From Terebella lapidaria (Eukaryota > Annelida > Polychaeta > Terebellida > Terebellidae), in assembly GCA_949152475.1 (NCBI GenBank), contig OX424561.1, positions 5,456,001 to 5,520,000 of the forward strand: DNA of 64,000 nucleotides, written 5' to 3'. The notes under the pieces were generated by a model that was not told the DNA's origin, did no database searches, and saw nothing but the letters and a program-made list of their open reading frames with translations. Both the position numbers and the translations under genes were made by a program. Shown here one piece after another: positions 32,755 through 45,179 of this stretch; within the stretch, counting starts at the first letter, position 1, and the number at the start of each line of letters is the position of its first letter.

Positions 32755-34299
32755 CTACTAACCCTCTAGGCTCCGTCTGTTTTATCTAGGTTGGATTGGA
32801 TTGGATTTATTCAGTGGGTAAGCCCTGAGGAGAACCCACGAAAGTACACGCACCTATTTCCAGTGGGGTCAATATTACGCATGCGCTCTTGTAATGCTGA
32901 ACTGGCCTGTTGGTGTATCACAAATCGAAATAAGTATTGTATGCTGCAAAGACGCACACATACAAACGAATATACAACAGCTAAACATGGGAATTAATAC
33001 ACATTTATACTAACGAAGTGACAGTATTCAGAAGGACATCAATATTACACTTTTAAGTACTCTTTCATCTGGGTGGGTATTTATCTGGTATATTTGATTG
33101 TACCGAACACTGCACACGTGTCAATACCAGGCAAGCAGAATAATAATTATGCTATTTTCAGTAAATCGATACAAAGTTCAAAACTACAGATATAAAGCTG
33201 TAAAGCAACCCTGACAGGAAATGAACACAAATAGAATTGTGTCAAAACTAGTCAATCAAAAAGGAAACTGGAAATGAGCAAATACTGATTTCCTGTTTCG
33301 AATCGAAATAACAAACGTGATGCGAGTATTTAAACATAGCACCAAGGGTGCTGTACTTTACCGGCAATTTGTTTGTTCGGCCTATCAAACCATAAATCAT
33401 CAAAACAACATGATTCCATGTCAACAGATTATCTGGCCACAGCTGCCGTAAAAACTAAGACTCATTCAAAGGCCCCCACATGTTTTGGGAAAGAGGACGC
33501 ACACATGCATAAGAGAGTCCTAAACAGTAGGCGTGGGGTCTGGGGCCGGCCTAGGGCCCCAGAAGCTGAAGGGGTCTAGATGCTCTCTGGGTGAATCTAG
33601 GCGTTTCTAGGCCTAACACAGTCTTAGATCCGATTTGTTTTTCTGTGATGAAAATTAAAGTTTCAAAGAAACAACATAACGTTAGCCTATTGAAGGAAAT
33701 ACATGTAGAGTAATACTACCCGGTATATAGTATTTAGCGTCATTGCGGTTGTGCATCAAAGTTTCTATCCAGCCTGAAATTTGAGGATGCGGAGAACACC
33801 ATTGGAAAATATAATCTAATGTACAATTGTCCTAACAGACAAACAATACGACTACCAGTGCGATGGATTTGGGGGGTGGGGGGAGTGGGATGGGGGTCAT
33901 CCGAATTTTTTGTATACGCACGTGCGTACCCCTGTGGGCGCCACTGGACTCCTCATTCCTCATAGTATAAATCAACAAAATAATAGAAAATAACCGAGAA
34001 TGAAGATTGCATTTCAATATTTTGCCCATAGATCTGTTAACCTACAAGACGATTAACGTGGAGTATCATACTGTCAATAAAGAGAGCACTTTCCATAAAC
34101 TTGAATCATACATACAACTTGACACAAACCACTCGAATGTACATGTATTTTTATTCGTTTATTTTCAACAAGAAGTTCAAGTGCTTCCTTATGATTATTA
34201 CACCAAAATCATAATTCTTGAGGATGAAGCTATAGCTGTATCAATTTTTCCAACCTAATGCTAATTTTCATGCCTTCTACAAGATGGGGGCATCTTTGA
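32755..34299. other. Unassigned stretch
   Basis: No recognised gene. Short frames (32791-32997, 33373-33579, 34007-34258) lack domains. A GGATTGGATTGGATTTATTCA stretch at about 32794 resembles the edge of a simple repeat. Confidence 0.4.
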
Positions 34300-34930
34300 G
34301 AGTTCGTGCTTGCAGTCATATAATGCAATTGCCCACAATATTCATTGTAGACACAATGATTCAGCGCTAAATAATTCATGCCAGCAAATATCCTCGACAA
34401 TCGAATTTCTCGTCACAATACCGCTACAGACACGCTCATGATAACACATTCATTTGTAGTCCAATTCTTGGAATTTCGTATTTCAGGGGTCCGTGTACGT
34501 TTGTATAAGTATCTACATAATATGTATAAGAATAAATTGATTGTGTGTGTTCATATATACAGCTCCTCACATCCTGGTATTTATAATCTCTTGTTACAAT
34601 GTAGTGGATATTCTGAAGTCCAGTCCTAGTCGCGCATCTGTAATTGTTTATCGAGACATATCAGATGTGTGCAAATATACATGTATATATATATATATAT
34701 AAATATATATGTGTGTGTGTTTTATTAAATGTTGAAACGTGTTTTCTTAGTCCAGAGAATCAGCAGATGCTAGACATGAAATAAAGTATCATTGTTCAAT
34801 CTCCAAATCTAATATCAAATAAAATCGGAAAATTGAGACTTGACACCCATATGAGATCATAAAGCAGTGAAATCAGGTGTTCGGACAGAGTGAGATTTTC
34901 CTGCCCCACATGTGGTACTTGCACTAGCAA
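34300..34930 (+). repeat. Dispersed repeat, uninterrupted copy (partner 40800-41960)
   Basis: Collinear with 40830-41960 in the same orientation: ATATTCATTGTAGACACA, CTAAATAATTCATG, GACAATCGAATTTCTCG, CACAATACCGCTA, AGCTCCTCACATCCTGGT, ATGTGTGCAAATAT and AATCAGCAGATGC. This copy shows the empty site (GTTTTCTTAGTCC) for the TTAA element at 41177-41777. A mixed AT/GT microsatellite lies at 34684-34722. Confidence 0.75.
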
Positions 34931-36724
34931 AACAAAAAAGACTATATGAACAAGTCCCTGCATATTTTGATATATTTAACCAAATTATTAAACAGATCGG
35001 GTAACGTCGTGGTGATATACTTCTGATGAGATGGGATTCTGCAGGGAGGGGAGGGGGAGGTCAGTTTGATAAGACTGTCTACCAGTGATGTGATAACACC
35101 TCATTGGAGCTAACTAAAGCTATTTACACAAGATTATCGTGTTGTGATTCTAAGATGCCGTCATTGTCTGACGTACAAGTGTGTCATTTTGTGTGGATCC
35201 TGACAAACTTGAAAGGGGTTATCCATCTGTAAGCTGCTGTCTGAAGTATTGTCCAGTCTGAGTGCTGCAACAACTCCCACGACTTTTCTTCCAATATGTA
35301 TGGGTTCACTAAACACAGACCTAACAGAGAGAAACATGCCCATTTTGTTTTGCGAATGGGTGCAGTGCACATGCTTGTGTCAGATTGTCATAATTTATGT
35401 TATAAACTGAAATGTATTATGTTTGTATCCAAACTGAATAAAGTATTCAGTATTGATTAGTCACAAAAAAGACTCACAAAAACTTTTGGTTGAGCCTGGC
35501 AAGCATATTGTTGTTAATCTATAAACAGTTGATCGTGATGATATTTGCTTCATATTAAACCATGGAAAACGTGTTCATTAAAAAGCCAGACATTCCGGCG
35601 AATCACTGATGTTTTTATGTATAACCCGCCCATGATGTTAGCGACCTATGCATATGATGCTATTAAGATGGGTACAAAAAAATAATAAGAAAATAACTGT
35701 GTGATTGAAGTAGGTCAATTTGAAAGTGAAGTTTGGTTTGAAACAATGCCAAGCACTGTACATTAGATATGTACAATGACTTGTTGATTCTTGTTAATTT
35801 TGTCATGTCTTGTTGATTCTTAGTAAGCATTCGCATATTCCCGTCTTGAAACATGGTATCTTACAAGAAAAGGTGGGAAAACCCAAAAAGGTTGCACAGT
35901 TTGAGGATCTGATATACTTTGCATGACTCCGAAAAAAATTCAGTAGGTTGCCCAATATTGCTTCCTCGTAAAAGGTGGTCTATCCAGATCTGCAGAAAAA
36001 ACGATGTAGAAATTCACATGCATATTCACATGTATGAATATATGCATAAACCAGCATCTACTAAACGTGGAAATAAGCTTGATACTTGGTATGATTTGCT
36101 TCGTTTTTTTTAATTAAAAGTGTATTACCGGCCACAGTTTTTGATCACAGTCAGTGACTCTGGGGACAGATAAAGAGATACACATGTTTTCAATAAGAAC
36201 CACATGAAATGAAATAACCATATAAATTCCTGTTACACACTATTTCTATCAAATTATTATTGGAATGCTTTTGCATCTTATCATCGGTTCACTATCATTC
36301 AAACTTCGATACAAAGGTGGTGTACCATTATAATAGGAATTATGTGGAGTCGCTGGACCATAGTCTCTTTGAACCCAAATTTTCAGTTTCGAAACTTGGG
36401 GAACTTGTGGACTTGTACCGATATCACATATAAGAGGAGAATTTGTTCATGCTTTCGTGCTTTTCCCATCTATCCACATGAAATGTCACAAGTTCTTGTA
36501 AAGATTTGACTATTTTGCCTGGCATTGATTTGAACGCTTTGCTTACGGAAAGCCTGATATACGTACATGATCGTGACAACAGTTAGTTCAAATCTCTTTT
36601 TACGACCAATTTAGGTAACAAAACATGCCTTTCTAGAAGCAGAGATCATAAGAAACGATTTAGTTGTACACATTCGCCGTTCCAATAAATGCAAAAGCAG
36701 TCCACAAACAATGAAATTGTTTAG
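34931..36724. other. Unassigned stretch
   Basis: No recognised gene. A G-rich patch GGAGGGGAGGGGGAGG lies at about 35045. Minus frames at 35161-35372 overlap each other and show no domain. CTTGTTGATTCTTGTTAATTTTGTCATGT has a small direct repeat at about 35780-35822. Confidence 0.4.
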
Positions 36725-36880
36725 TGTAAGTGTATTGAGGCAAGGCCGGCATGAAGCATCATTAGTTGAGTAAATTATTCATTGATTCCCCCGTCAAGCC
36801 TCTGGAGGATACAACATGACCTTGTACTTCTTGCAAAAAAAACGAAGGAGGCAATGACTGATGAAGCTAATATTGGGGAC
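36725..36880 (+). repeat. Dispersed repeat (partner at 13725-13880)
   Basis: GCATGAAGCATC, GAGTAAATTATTCATTGA, ACATGACCTTGTACTTCTTGC and AATGACTGATGAAGCTAAT match the other copy in order. Confidence 0.6.
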
Positions 36881-37039
36881 CACGATGCCACACATGGCAC
36901 AATAGAAAACATTTAGTTTCCATCTTACTTGCTAGACATTCAGACGTCAGTGCTTGGTCACCTTGTGATGCGGGCAGCATGTGTCGGGCGGGGCTGGGGG
37001 CGGCCGTGGCCTCCGCGACGAGCAGTGTGTGGTTGATTT

Positions 37040-37069
37040 TATGTTATCAAAACAAAGGTTGATAACATA
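37040..37069 (-). repeat. Variant 3' palindrome with compensatory changes
   Basis: Perfect 11-bp stem TATGTTATCAA / TTGATAACATA with an 8-nt loop. It occupies the position of the family's 3' palindrome. Both arms have changed together. Confidence 0.7.
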
Positions 37070-37941
37070 TTGGCATGGCTTGGCGTTTGTCGTGGTCGTC
37101 CATCGTAGTTTTTTTTTCAAAATGGCAGCCGTTTTTTGACAAAAAGTGGCCATCTGTAAGATGCAGGAAGATGGTAAGCCTTGAATCAGTCGACAAGTAG
37201 GCATAAAAGGCCCAAAATTGCCAAAATTCCACTTGTCGGCACTTTCCTCGAAATTTATTCAGTATTATTCTCTTTAATTTAACACATGAATGGCATTTAG
37301 GACTGTTCAGCTTGTGTGCATAAATAGTAGGCATTTAATTGCCTATAAGGCCCTAAATATTGACCAACAATAAGCAAAATCTTTTGGTAGTCTTGAAGTT
37401 GACCTCAGATGACCTTGAATGGTAAATCCGAAGGTCACATCCGAACTGAAATGTGTAAATTGGACTTTGCATACAAAACGACTGTAGATAGAGTTTATGT
37501 TTGTATTATGAACACATAGGGAACAATATATTGCGGATCTTTTTGTAGTTTTGAAGCTGATTGGTAAATCCAAAAGTGACACCTGACCCGAAATGTGTAA
37601 ATTGGACTCCACATACAAACCGATTTTGTATTATGAACAAATTGAACATATGGCAGATCTTTTGGCGGTTTTAACGTTGACTTCATATGATCTTGAGTGG
37701 TAAATCCATAGGTCATGTCTGACCTATACACAGAACGGTTGTAGTTATATAGAGCTAGATTTGAGTTGTTAGTCTAATAGATAAGTGTAAGGAGGATGTT
37801 TTGGTGAGCCTGAAATTGGTCTCAGATGCCCTGAGTGGTCATTATCGGATAGTGGATATTGATTGATACATCTCAAGGTCAATGTTTCGCTTGTAATTAA
37901 AACCAAAATTGCCCGGTAACCTATGTTAGCCCTTGGACTAA
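37040..37941 (-). mobile_element. Hairpin-ended element, reverse copy with both ends
   Basis: Read on the minus strand it starts with a stem-loop (TTAGTCCAAGGGCTAA, 37941-37926) followed by a TAGGTTACCGGGC-like block. It then has 130-bp-type units with TCAAGGTCA half-sites and AAAATGGC.GCC, and ends at a palindrome (37069-37040). That 3' palindrome has arms TATGTTATCAA/TTGATAACATA instead of the usual TAGGTTATCGGACC/GGTCCGGTAACCTA: several bases differ on both arms, but pairing is kept. It has no coding capacity. Confidence 0.75.
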
Positions 37942-38109
37942 TTTTTAATTTATCCTTTTTTCAATAGTGTTTCGGACTAAAGAAAATAGTTTCAGTAACT
38001 GGTGAGTAGGTTTCTGTTTGGGTGACGGAGCTTAATAACATAATTAATGCTTAATAATGTTCTTTTGCAGGAGGGGTAGTTCATTTCATGCCAAACTAAG
38101 TACATATTT

Positions 38110-39800
38110 TAAATCTAAATACATGGAAATATAAGAATAAACCAAATTCTAGACCAAATATCGGTGAAGAGAGTACATTATCTTTGTTCAGTTATGCACA
38201 AATGTGGCCATCTTGGATTTTTCCTATGCTGAATGCTTTGCTTGTTGGAAATGGCTTTTGTAATGTACATGTACATGTGTATATTTCAGATAAATGAACT
38301 GACTTAATCACATTTAACGTCACGTTTATGCACATTACATGACTTTAACTGTTGATTGTGATCTAATTCAATATTGCTGCAATTGTGTTTATTGCCAAAT
38401 TCACTATATATTTTAGCAGTTGAGGCATTGGGGACATTGTTATTTTACCACTGATGTTATTAAGCACCATCAGCATGTACTTAAGGCACAAAATTGGTGA
38501 TAATGGCTACAGATTCGTTTTAATATATTAGAGTTTTAGAAAAAAATATGATAAAATATGCCATTCTGGTGGCTGCCATCTTGGATTTCATGCTAATGGA
38601 CAATGCTAAAGTAGTTGAAAACAATATTATTGCATTTCCTAAACTCTAACACATATGTTTAGGTACAAAGTTCGCACAATTAGGGTATAAAGATATACAT
38701 ATATGCAATTTTGTGCTTATTATTGATCAATTTCGGTCTTGTCGCGATTGTGTTTATTGCCATAGTCAACATATTCTTGAGCGATTAAGGCATAGGGGAC
38801 ATTGTTAGTTCTACCACTGATGTTTTTAAGTACCAGAAGCATGTATTGGAGCACATAATTGGTGATAATGACCACACATTTGTTTGAAAAATTAAAGTTT
38901 CATAAACAAAATATGAAAAAATATGCGATTATGATGGACGCCATCTTGGATTTCATGCCGAAGCGCTATGCTAAAGTAGTTGAAAACAATTTCATTGCAT
39001 TCCCTAACCTCTAAAACGTAAGTTTAGGTACCAAGTTTGTGTCTCTAGCACAATTAGTAGCAAAAATTTATGCAATTTTATTTGTTCTTGATTAAATTCG
39101 GTTCTGTCGCAATTGTGTTTATTGCCAATTCAAGATATTTTTTTAGCATTTAAGGCATTGAGGACATTGTTATCATTGCCACTGATGTTATCAAGTACCA
39201 ATAGCATGTATTAAGGCACGAAATTGTTGATAATCCCCACAGAGTTCCTTAAAATATTAAAGTTTTAGGAAAAAATATGACAAAATATGCGATTCTGATG
39301 GACGCCATCTTGGATTTCATGCAGAAGGGGTATGCTGAAGTAGTTGAAAATATTTTTATTGCATTCCTTGCCGTCTAAAACATATGTTTAGGTACTAACT
39401 TTGTGTCTCTAGCACAATTAGGGGCAAAGATATATACAACGTTTATTGTTGATCAAATTCGGTTTCGCCGCGATAGTGTTTTTTGCCAAACTCAACACAT
39501 TTTTCAGCAATTAGGGCATTGGGGACATTGTTATTTTTGCCACTGATGTTATCAAGTACCAATAGCATGTATTAGGGCACATAATTGTCAATTATGGCCA
39601 CACAGTTCCTCAAAATATAAAAGTTTTAGAAAAAATATGACAAAATATGCGATTCTGATGGACGCCATCTTGGATTTCATGCTGAAGGGATAGGCTGAAG
39701 TATTTGAAAATATTTTTATTGCATTCCCTGACCTCTAAAACATATGTTTAGGTACCAAATTCGTGTCTCTAGCACAATTAGGGGCGAAGAAAAATACAAA
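38110..39800 (+). repeat. 363-bp satellite, about 4.6 units
   Basis: CATCTTGGATTT occurs at about 38209, 38576, 38940, 39306 and 39666, and GCAT.GGGGACATTGTTA at about 38424, 38790, 39154 and 39515, giving spacings of 360-367 bp. Units differ at many positions, with the 3' units most alike. It has no open frame. It ends just before a GGCGGC...GCCGCC stem-loop at about 39831-39853. Confidence 0.9.
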
Positions 39801-40254
39801 TTTGTGTTTCAAGAAATGTCTCGGTTTTGATGGCGGCCATTTTGAAAAGCCGCCATATTGGATAGTTCATCCCAGGATATCGAGTGTTAACAAGTGGATT
39901 CTGAAGCTCAAGGGTCCCCTGAACAAAATGACACCCCTCGCGGAGAGTCCTGGGGGGTGCACAGTGGACCCCCTGGGCTCATGGACTATAACTGTACACA
40001 CTATTAGGAATCACAGCCTAAACGCCAAAAATGAACACGTTCCAGGGATTTGTTTATAACAATTTGTTACTCCAATTGCAATCCGTATCTCGCACATATT
40101 CTACTCTACTATATTTGATTGCACTAACAACCCATCCATACAACCTTGGCCGACTAATCTTGTTCGCCTTGTTGTTGAATTTACATCGTCACATTCTTCT
40201 CTGAGTCAGTGTTGTATGACGATAAGTGTTGGAAAAAGGACAGTGACTTGTATG
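39801..40254. other. Unassigned stretch
   Basis: Contains GGCGGCCATTTTGAAAAGCCGCC (about 39831) and a GC-rich patch at 39930-39990. No gene recognised, although a 98-codon frame (39763-40059) crosses from the satellite. Confidence 0.4.
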
Positions 40255-40515
40255 AGTTTTAATTACCGACTCCAAATGTCACTGAATGTCACAGTAATTG
40301 GAAGAAATATGACAAATAATGTACGATGAAGGATATACAAGAATACGATGTTCACTAGAGGGTAATTATGTCAAATGAAGGTTTCGTCTGACCTAACTTT
40401 GGCCTCATCTCGAACACAGAACACCGATATACCCTCTGTCCATCCAAGCGTCCTACACGATTCATGTCATGTAATTGGTATGTCTTATCATGTTGAGAAT
40501 CTGTTATAGCCAGAC
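40255..40515 (+). repeat. Dispersed repeat (partner at 24655-24935)
   Basis: Second copy. AATTGGAAGAAATATGAC, GGGTAATTATGTCAAATGAA and CATGTCATGTAATTGGTATG correspond to the first copy. Confidence 0.6.
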
Positions 40516-40829
40516 AGGTTTTTCATGTCTCTTGTTTATACACGTTTGGTTTAACTTTATTTAGGTTTTGTCTTACGTATTCTTTCATCAATATAGTGTA
40601 ATTATTAGAGTATGTGATTTATTAACCAATGACAAGGACGATACCGTAGAATCGCGCATTTGGATGTCAACAATTATATTCTTTTTCTTTCAAAAACACA
40701 TACCCGAGAAAATGTGAATGACTTCTGGGAACAAACAAATAAAATCATGAGATATACTGTTGCCAAGCCTTGACGCCTATGGTTGAGAGATTAAATATTT
40801 ATTGTATTTCAATGCCGCAACGCACTGGA

Positions 40830-41960
40830 ATGCATACAGTGCCCAGAATATTCATTGTGGACACATACTGGACTAAATAATTCATGGCTGCAAATACCCC
40901 CGACAATCAAATTCTTCGCCACAATACCACTATAAAAAGCTTCACAATAACTTATTCACTTCCAGTTCTTGGAAAATGTGACTTTGATGTCCATTTGCGT
41001 TTGCATAAGTATCTGTAATATGTACAGAATGTATATGTATAGCTCCTTACATCCTGGTTTTTGTATTATAGATACAATGTGATGGTCTTTGTAAAACCCA
41101 GTCCCAGTTGTAGATATATTTTACATGTGTGCAAATATGAGCTGACATCAATGGGCTTCGAATAGTGTTTTCTTAAGGGTGGTCATCGCCTAGCAATTTG
41201 TATTCTCCGACAAACCATACTGTTGTACGCTTTTGTCAATAACTAGATTAGTAATTTTGTCAAGTTACTTCTTTATGTAGTAGGCCTATGCATGGCGCCA
41301 AAAATCTGGACTATTTCAAATTTGTAAGCCGCATATGTTATTGCATTACAATGAAGACAGCGTGCCGTAACAATCAATGACCTGCTTGATAACTCTCCTG
41401 ATTTGAATGTATGACTCGATTTCCGTTGAGTTCAACACCTGAGGAATGTCAGATCGCTTATCCGCGTGAGTAGAGTCACGGGCACTGTAACGCATACTAC
41501 GTGATCCGGTCATGTGCACCGACCGCTGCAGCGAGTGAGATATTAAATAAAATGAATGGAAAATCGACCTCGTTATCTATCAGTGATGTTCAACTGTCTG
41601 TATTCATTGCGTATTTGAACAAACTATAACTTTGTTGCCACTGTCTTCATTGACCAGGATTTCAGCAGCTATGTGCGAAGTTTGGGACAAATTGGTGTTT
41701 ATATGGCGAAGTAATCAATACAAACATGGAACAGTAGAAAATTAAAGATATTCCCAAATGCCAGGCGATGCCCACCCTTAAGCCAGAAAATCAGCGGATG
41801 CCATACATGGAAGCGAGCACGAAGTATTCTGAGCAATCCCAATTGTTTAAAGCCCTGATATGACCGTCAGTAAGTGGCGAAATCAGGTTTTCCAGAAATA
41901 GTGAGCATTTCCTGCTCCCATACGTGGCACTGGCAAAAAGCGAAAAACTAAATATGTATG
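40830..41960 (+). repeat. Dispersed repeat, copy interrupted by a TTAA element
   Basis: Matches 34310-34930 on both sides of the insertion at 41177-41777: GAATATTCATTGTGGACACA to GTTTTC on the left, then CCAGAAAATCAGCGGATGCC onward on the right. Confidence 0.75.
41177..41777. mobile_element. TTAA-flanked MITE (601 bp, piggyBac-like target)
   Basis: Ends GGGTGGTCATCGCCTAGCA and TGCCAGGCGATGCCCACCC are inverted with two mismatches. TTAA lies on both sides (41173-41176, 41778-41781). The empty site is seen in the paralogous repeat at about 34741. TTAA targets are used by piggyBac and some other superfamilies. It has no coding capacity. Confidence 0.88.
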
Positions 41961-42246
41961 AACAAAATGTCCTGTTACATATTCGACGTATATTTGTACT
42001 GTTTGGTAATCGCTTTCGATTCAAGAATTATATCTACCAGTGGTGTTGTACTGGCCAATGGATACAATTTGACCTTTGTGGTACACATGTATGTCTTGTA
42101 AATTGTGCTCATTTGAACAGGCGGTTCTCGAGAAAATACAGGAACTGTATCCATCACACGCAGATGTAAACAAAGAATAGAAGTGCAAGATGCACTGACA
42201 AATTCACGTACATCATGGTTTATCACTGATTATTTTCTCATGACTA
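41961..42246. other. Unassigned stretch
   Basis: Opposing 81- and 83-codon frames overlap here with no domain. It is probably part of the same multi-copy repeat as its neighbours. Confidence 0.35.
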
Positions 42247-42437
42247 CACTATATATGCACATACGAACTGGAAAATGTACTCGATGTGGACTTTTGAGCG
42301 TGATTCGGGCATTTGTTCACATTCGGGTTTGATGGATACACTTTCGTTTGTTTATATACAAAACCGTACAAAATAAAAAGACAACTCGGACAATTGTAAT
42401 GGTCAAAATCATTGAGCACATCTTTTGTAATCATGCA
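42247..42437 (-). repeat. Dispersed repeat, copy 2 (partner at 4255-4470)
   Basis: Reverse complement matches the copy at 4255-4470. GTATATAAACAAACGAAAGTG and GAGCACATCTTTTG...AATCAT-like borders are visible. Confidence 0.65.
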
Positions 42438-42960
42438 TTAGATGTCTTGCAGAACAATTTCTTTTTGAAAAAAAAATTGCATACATTCGAAGGCAGTAGC
42501 TTTAAAAACAGGAACTTAGTGAGAACAAACGAATGTGTTGCATGGAATGGAAATGTGGTTCATATTTCCGTGTAGATGTTCAAACATGAAATTTGGTTAA
42601 TGATACAAGCTGTATTGAGGAATTTAATGTGAAATAAACCTGGAGATTAAAGCCTAGAGGCTTTGTGACACCCCCAAATTTGTTCTTGTTTTTTCAAAAG
42701 GTGAACTTGGGCCGAAAAAATGCTAGGACATTGAATATGCACATGCCATATCCGGTATCGTGATTCTAGGGACATTTCATTATTCTGGGGGCAGGTCCCG
42801 TCATTCTGAAAATGAGGCTTCGTGATTCTGGAGGGAAATCATGTCAACACAGGTGGGTTTTCCTGCATATTGAGTAAAAAACTATATATTTTCTGCTAGA
42901 ATGAAAACAAGTGTTTTTTCTATAAGTGGGCTCGATGATTGCAGAGTGTCTGCTGCATGT
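42438..42960. other. Unassigned stretch
   Basis: No recognised gene or repeat. G-rich and A-rich short tracts only. Confidence 0.4.
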
Positions 42961-42964
42961 TAAA

Positions 42965-43070
42965 ACCGAACATGGTGAAAACCCCGACATGGTCGGCATT
43001 ATCATTTGATAAAAGTGACTATGTCGGGCTTTTTTTCCACGTGAAATATCCGAACATGTCGGGGTTTTTT
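42965..43070. repeat. Inverted/tandem CCGACATG repeat
   Basis: AAAACCCCGACATGGTCGG (about 42978) faces CCGAACATGTCGGGGTTTTT (about 43050), with CTATGTCGGGC and CACGTGAAATAT repeated between and after. It is a small foldback structure with about 15-bp arms. Confidence 0.65.
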
Positions 43071-43164
43071 TCAACGTGAAATATTTTGGCTTGTGATTAG
43101 GTACTTATGTACTTGTCATAGATCTATTCCATGGGGTTCGTAACGGATTTTTTTTTTTTTTTCA

Positions 43165-43358
43165 TAGGTTGTTGGGCAGTTGTATACTAATTCCACCAGG
43201 TGTACAGTAGAAACAACTACATTTAACACACTGTCTGCCCCTGATGACGCCAGTGTGTCTTTGGATAAACTATTTGGTCGGGCTTTGTTTCTATTGCAAA
43301 ATGTTGTACTTTACGTTTGTTATTAACATCATCAAAATCTGGATGTATTGGTGGTAAT
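43165..43358 (+). repeat. Conserved dispersed module, copy 3
   Basis: Same strand as 11345-11460 and reverse of 22868-23070. Its right edge, ATTAACATCATCAAAATCTGG...GTATTGGTGGTAAT (43322-43358), recurs at 45495-45531 beside the RT fragment. Confidence 0.65.
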
Positions 43359-43379
43359 AGATTGATACTTACATTCGAC

Positions 43380-44520
43380 CATGTCGCTTTTGTCATGGTT
43401 GGTGCTTCCAGTATGAAAGAAAGTGACATGCCCGGGAAATACCTGACATCAAATGCAGGGCCATTGAAATAGCTTTTGTTCTAAAAATTCACGCCATGTA
43501 TCACCCTATTATCAAGAAGTGATTAAGCGCTACGGCCTCATGCAATATTGAATCAGCGCCTAGCGCTGGAATAGAGTGGGATCAGATAATCTGGCACAAC
43601 AGGGAGTTTTATGGTGTAATATTTTACCAATACATCGTAACGATGTTTTGAGGGCGTTATGATCTACAGATGTCCATCCTTTTTGAAAATCACAATCTTA
43701 CAACTAGCCAGCAAAACCAGATGCGTCTTTATGTTTACATTCCCTGATGCAATAAAGTTGCTAAGTTAAGAAGCACAGTCGAATAATCTATGATGTGGAT
43801 ATTGCAAGCAGACTGGAATAAAATATTCCACCATTCACATCAGCCGTGGAAAAGGCGACATGGGCGATAATGAGCATTTGGTTGTGAAAAACAAGACATG
43901 GACGATGGTGTTCGGTTCTCTCACATGTCGCGTTTGTCATGCTACATGAACACCAAAGGAGAGTTCGTGCAGGGTGCCTCCTATATTCGGGTATTGAGTT
44001 TCACTAATTCCTAGTAGACTGTAAAGGCAACAATAAGTACCCAGGAATCATACATTTCGAAGCAATCGGTCGTTTCAGAGGGATTTTCGATGAACAAGCA
44101 TCACTTCCTTTGGTGATGATGTAATGGCTAGAAAACACTCATATCGTGTTTCTTCCAATACCTCTCTATTCCTGGAATGTAACTGATCGTGTGGGCAGAG
44201 GGATAATGTGACAATAACATCAGTTACATTAGCCAGAGCTGTTTGACTTCCTGTCTTTTATATTAATATCACAATGTCTCGGGGATCAACGAGCTCGCCC
44301 ACCTGTGTAGATGACCTTGTACAAAATAACTGGAAACGAGATTAAAATCAGAAGAATGGAACTTGCTGGTGGTCCACCATTTTCTTTCGTAAAGATTATG
44401 CTTGTAAAATGATACTTATTTGTGAGTGGTATGGCTCAGCATACTTTTAACCATGAAACACAAAGACACACCTAACCTTCATTTGAGAACAAAAAAACAG
44501 AACTCTTACAAACGTTAAAC
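43380..44520. other. Mostly unassigned stretch
   Basis: Contains a reversed copy of the GGGCAGAGGGATAATGTG motif (about 44193) of the 9590 repeat family. No gene recognised. Confidence 0.4.
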
Positions 44521-44559
44521 GTGGATATATCCGATATATTGGGTATTGCCAACTGGGTA

Positions 44560-45179
44560 TTGCCAACGATACTAATTCCAATAGTACATACCAAGCCATC
44601 ACCTTGCCCAAACAGGATATCTTATCAAATCATTTGTCTGTATTGCATTCGTTTGGTATTACTACCTCATGTAAAGATTCTAATCTACCGAACTTATATT
44701 GGATCCCAAAGTTGCACAAAAATCCACACAAACAAAGATATATTTCAGGTTCAGCATCATGTTCTACCAAAGCCCTTTTTAAAATACTAACTATTATATT
44801 GTCTAAAATTAAACAGGGTCTCCAAAAGTACTCTGAAACCATCTATTCTAGAAGTGGTATAAACCAAATGTGGATATTAAAAAATTCCAAATCTTTATTG
44901 GAATATCTACATGCTCACACACTTTCAAAAGTAACGTCTATCAAAACATTTGATTTCTCCACTTTGTACACAACTATACCTCATTCTGAACTGAAAACTC
45001 AGCTTAAAAAACTAATCAATAAATCATTTTTCTCTAAAAAGGGACAACGTCGGTACCACTATATTGTAGTTAAATATAATACCGTTTATTTTGTTAAAGG
45101 CGACTCTGATGCCCCATACAAATATACTGAAATAGATGTGGTAAATATGGTTAATTTTCTGATTGATAATATTTTTTAA
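44560..45179 (+). mobile_element. Penelope-like reverse transcriptase, N-terminal half (broken)
   Basis: A 191-codon frame (44604-45179) reads KQDILSNHLSVLHSFGITT, LYWIPKLHKNPHKQRYISGS, YSRSGINQMWILKNSK, FDFSTLYTTIPHSELK and DVVNMVNFLIDNIF. LYWIPKLHK corresponds to the template-grip motif and FDFSTLYTTIP to RT motif A with its catalytic Asp. From memory these match invertebrate Penelope-like RTs. Codons upstream of the first Met are similar too, so the element extends left to about 44560. The downstream palm motifs are not on this strand; they lie on the minus strand immediately next door. A fossil, not a working gene. Confidence 0.75.
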
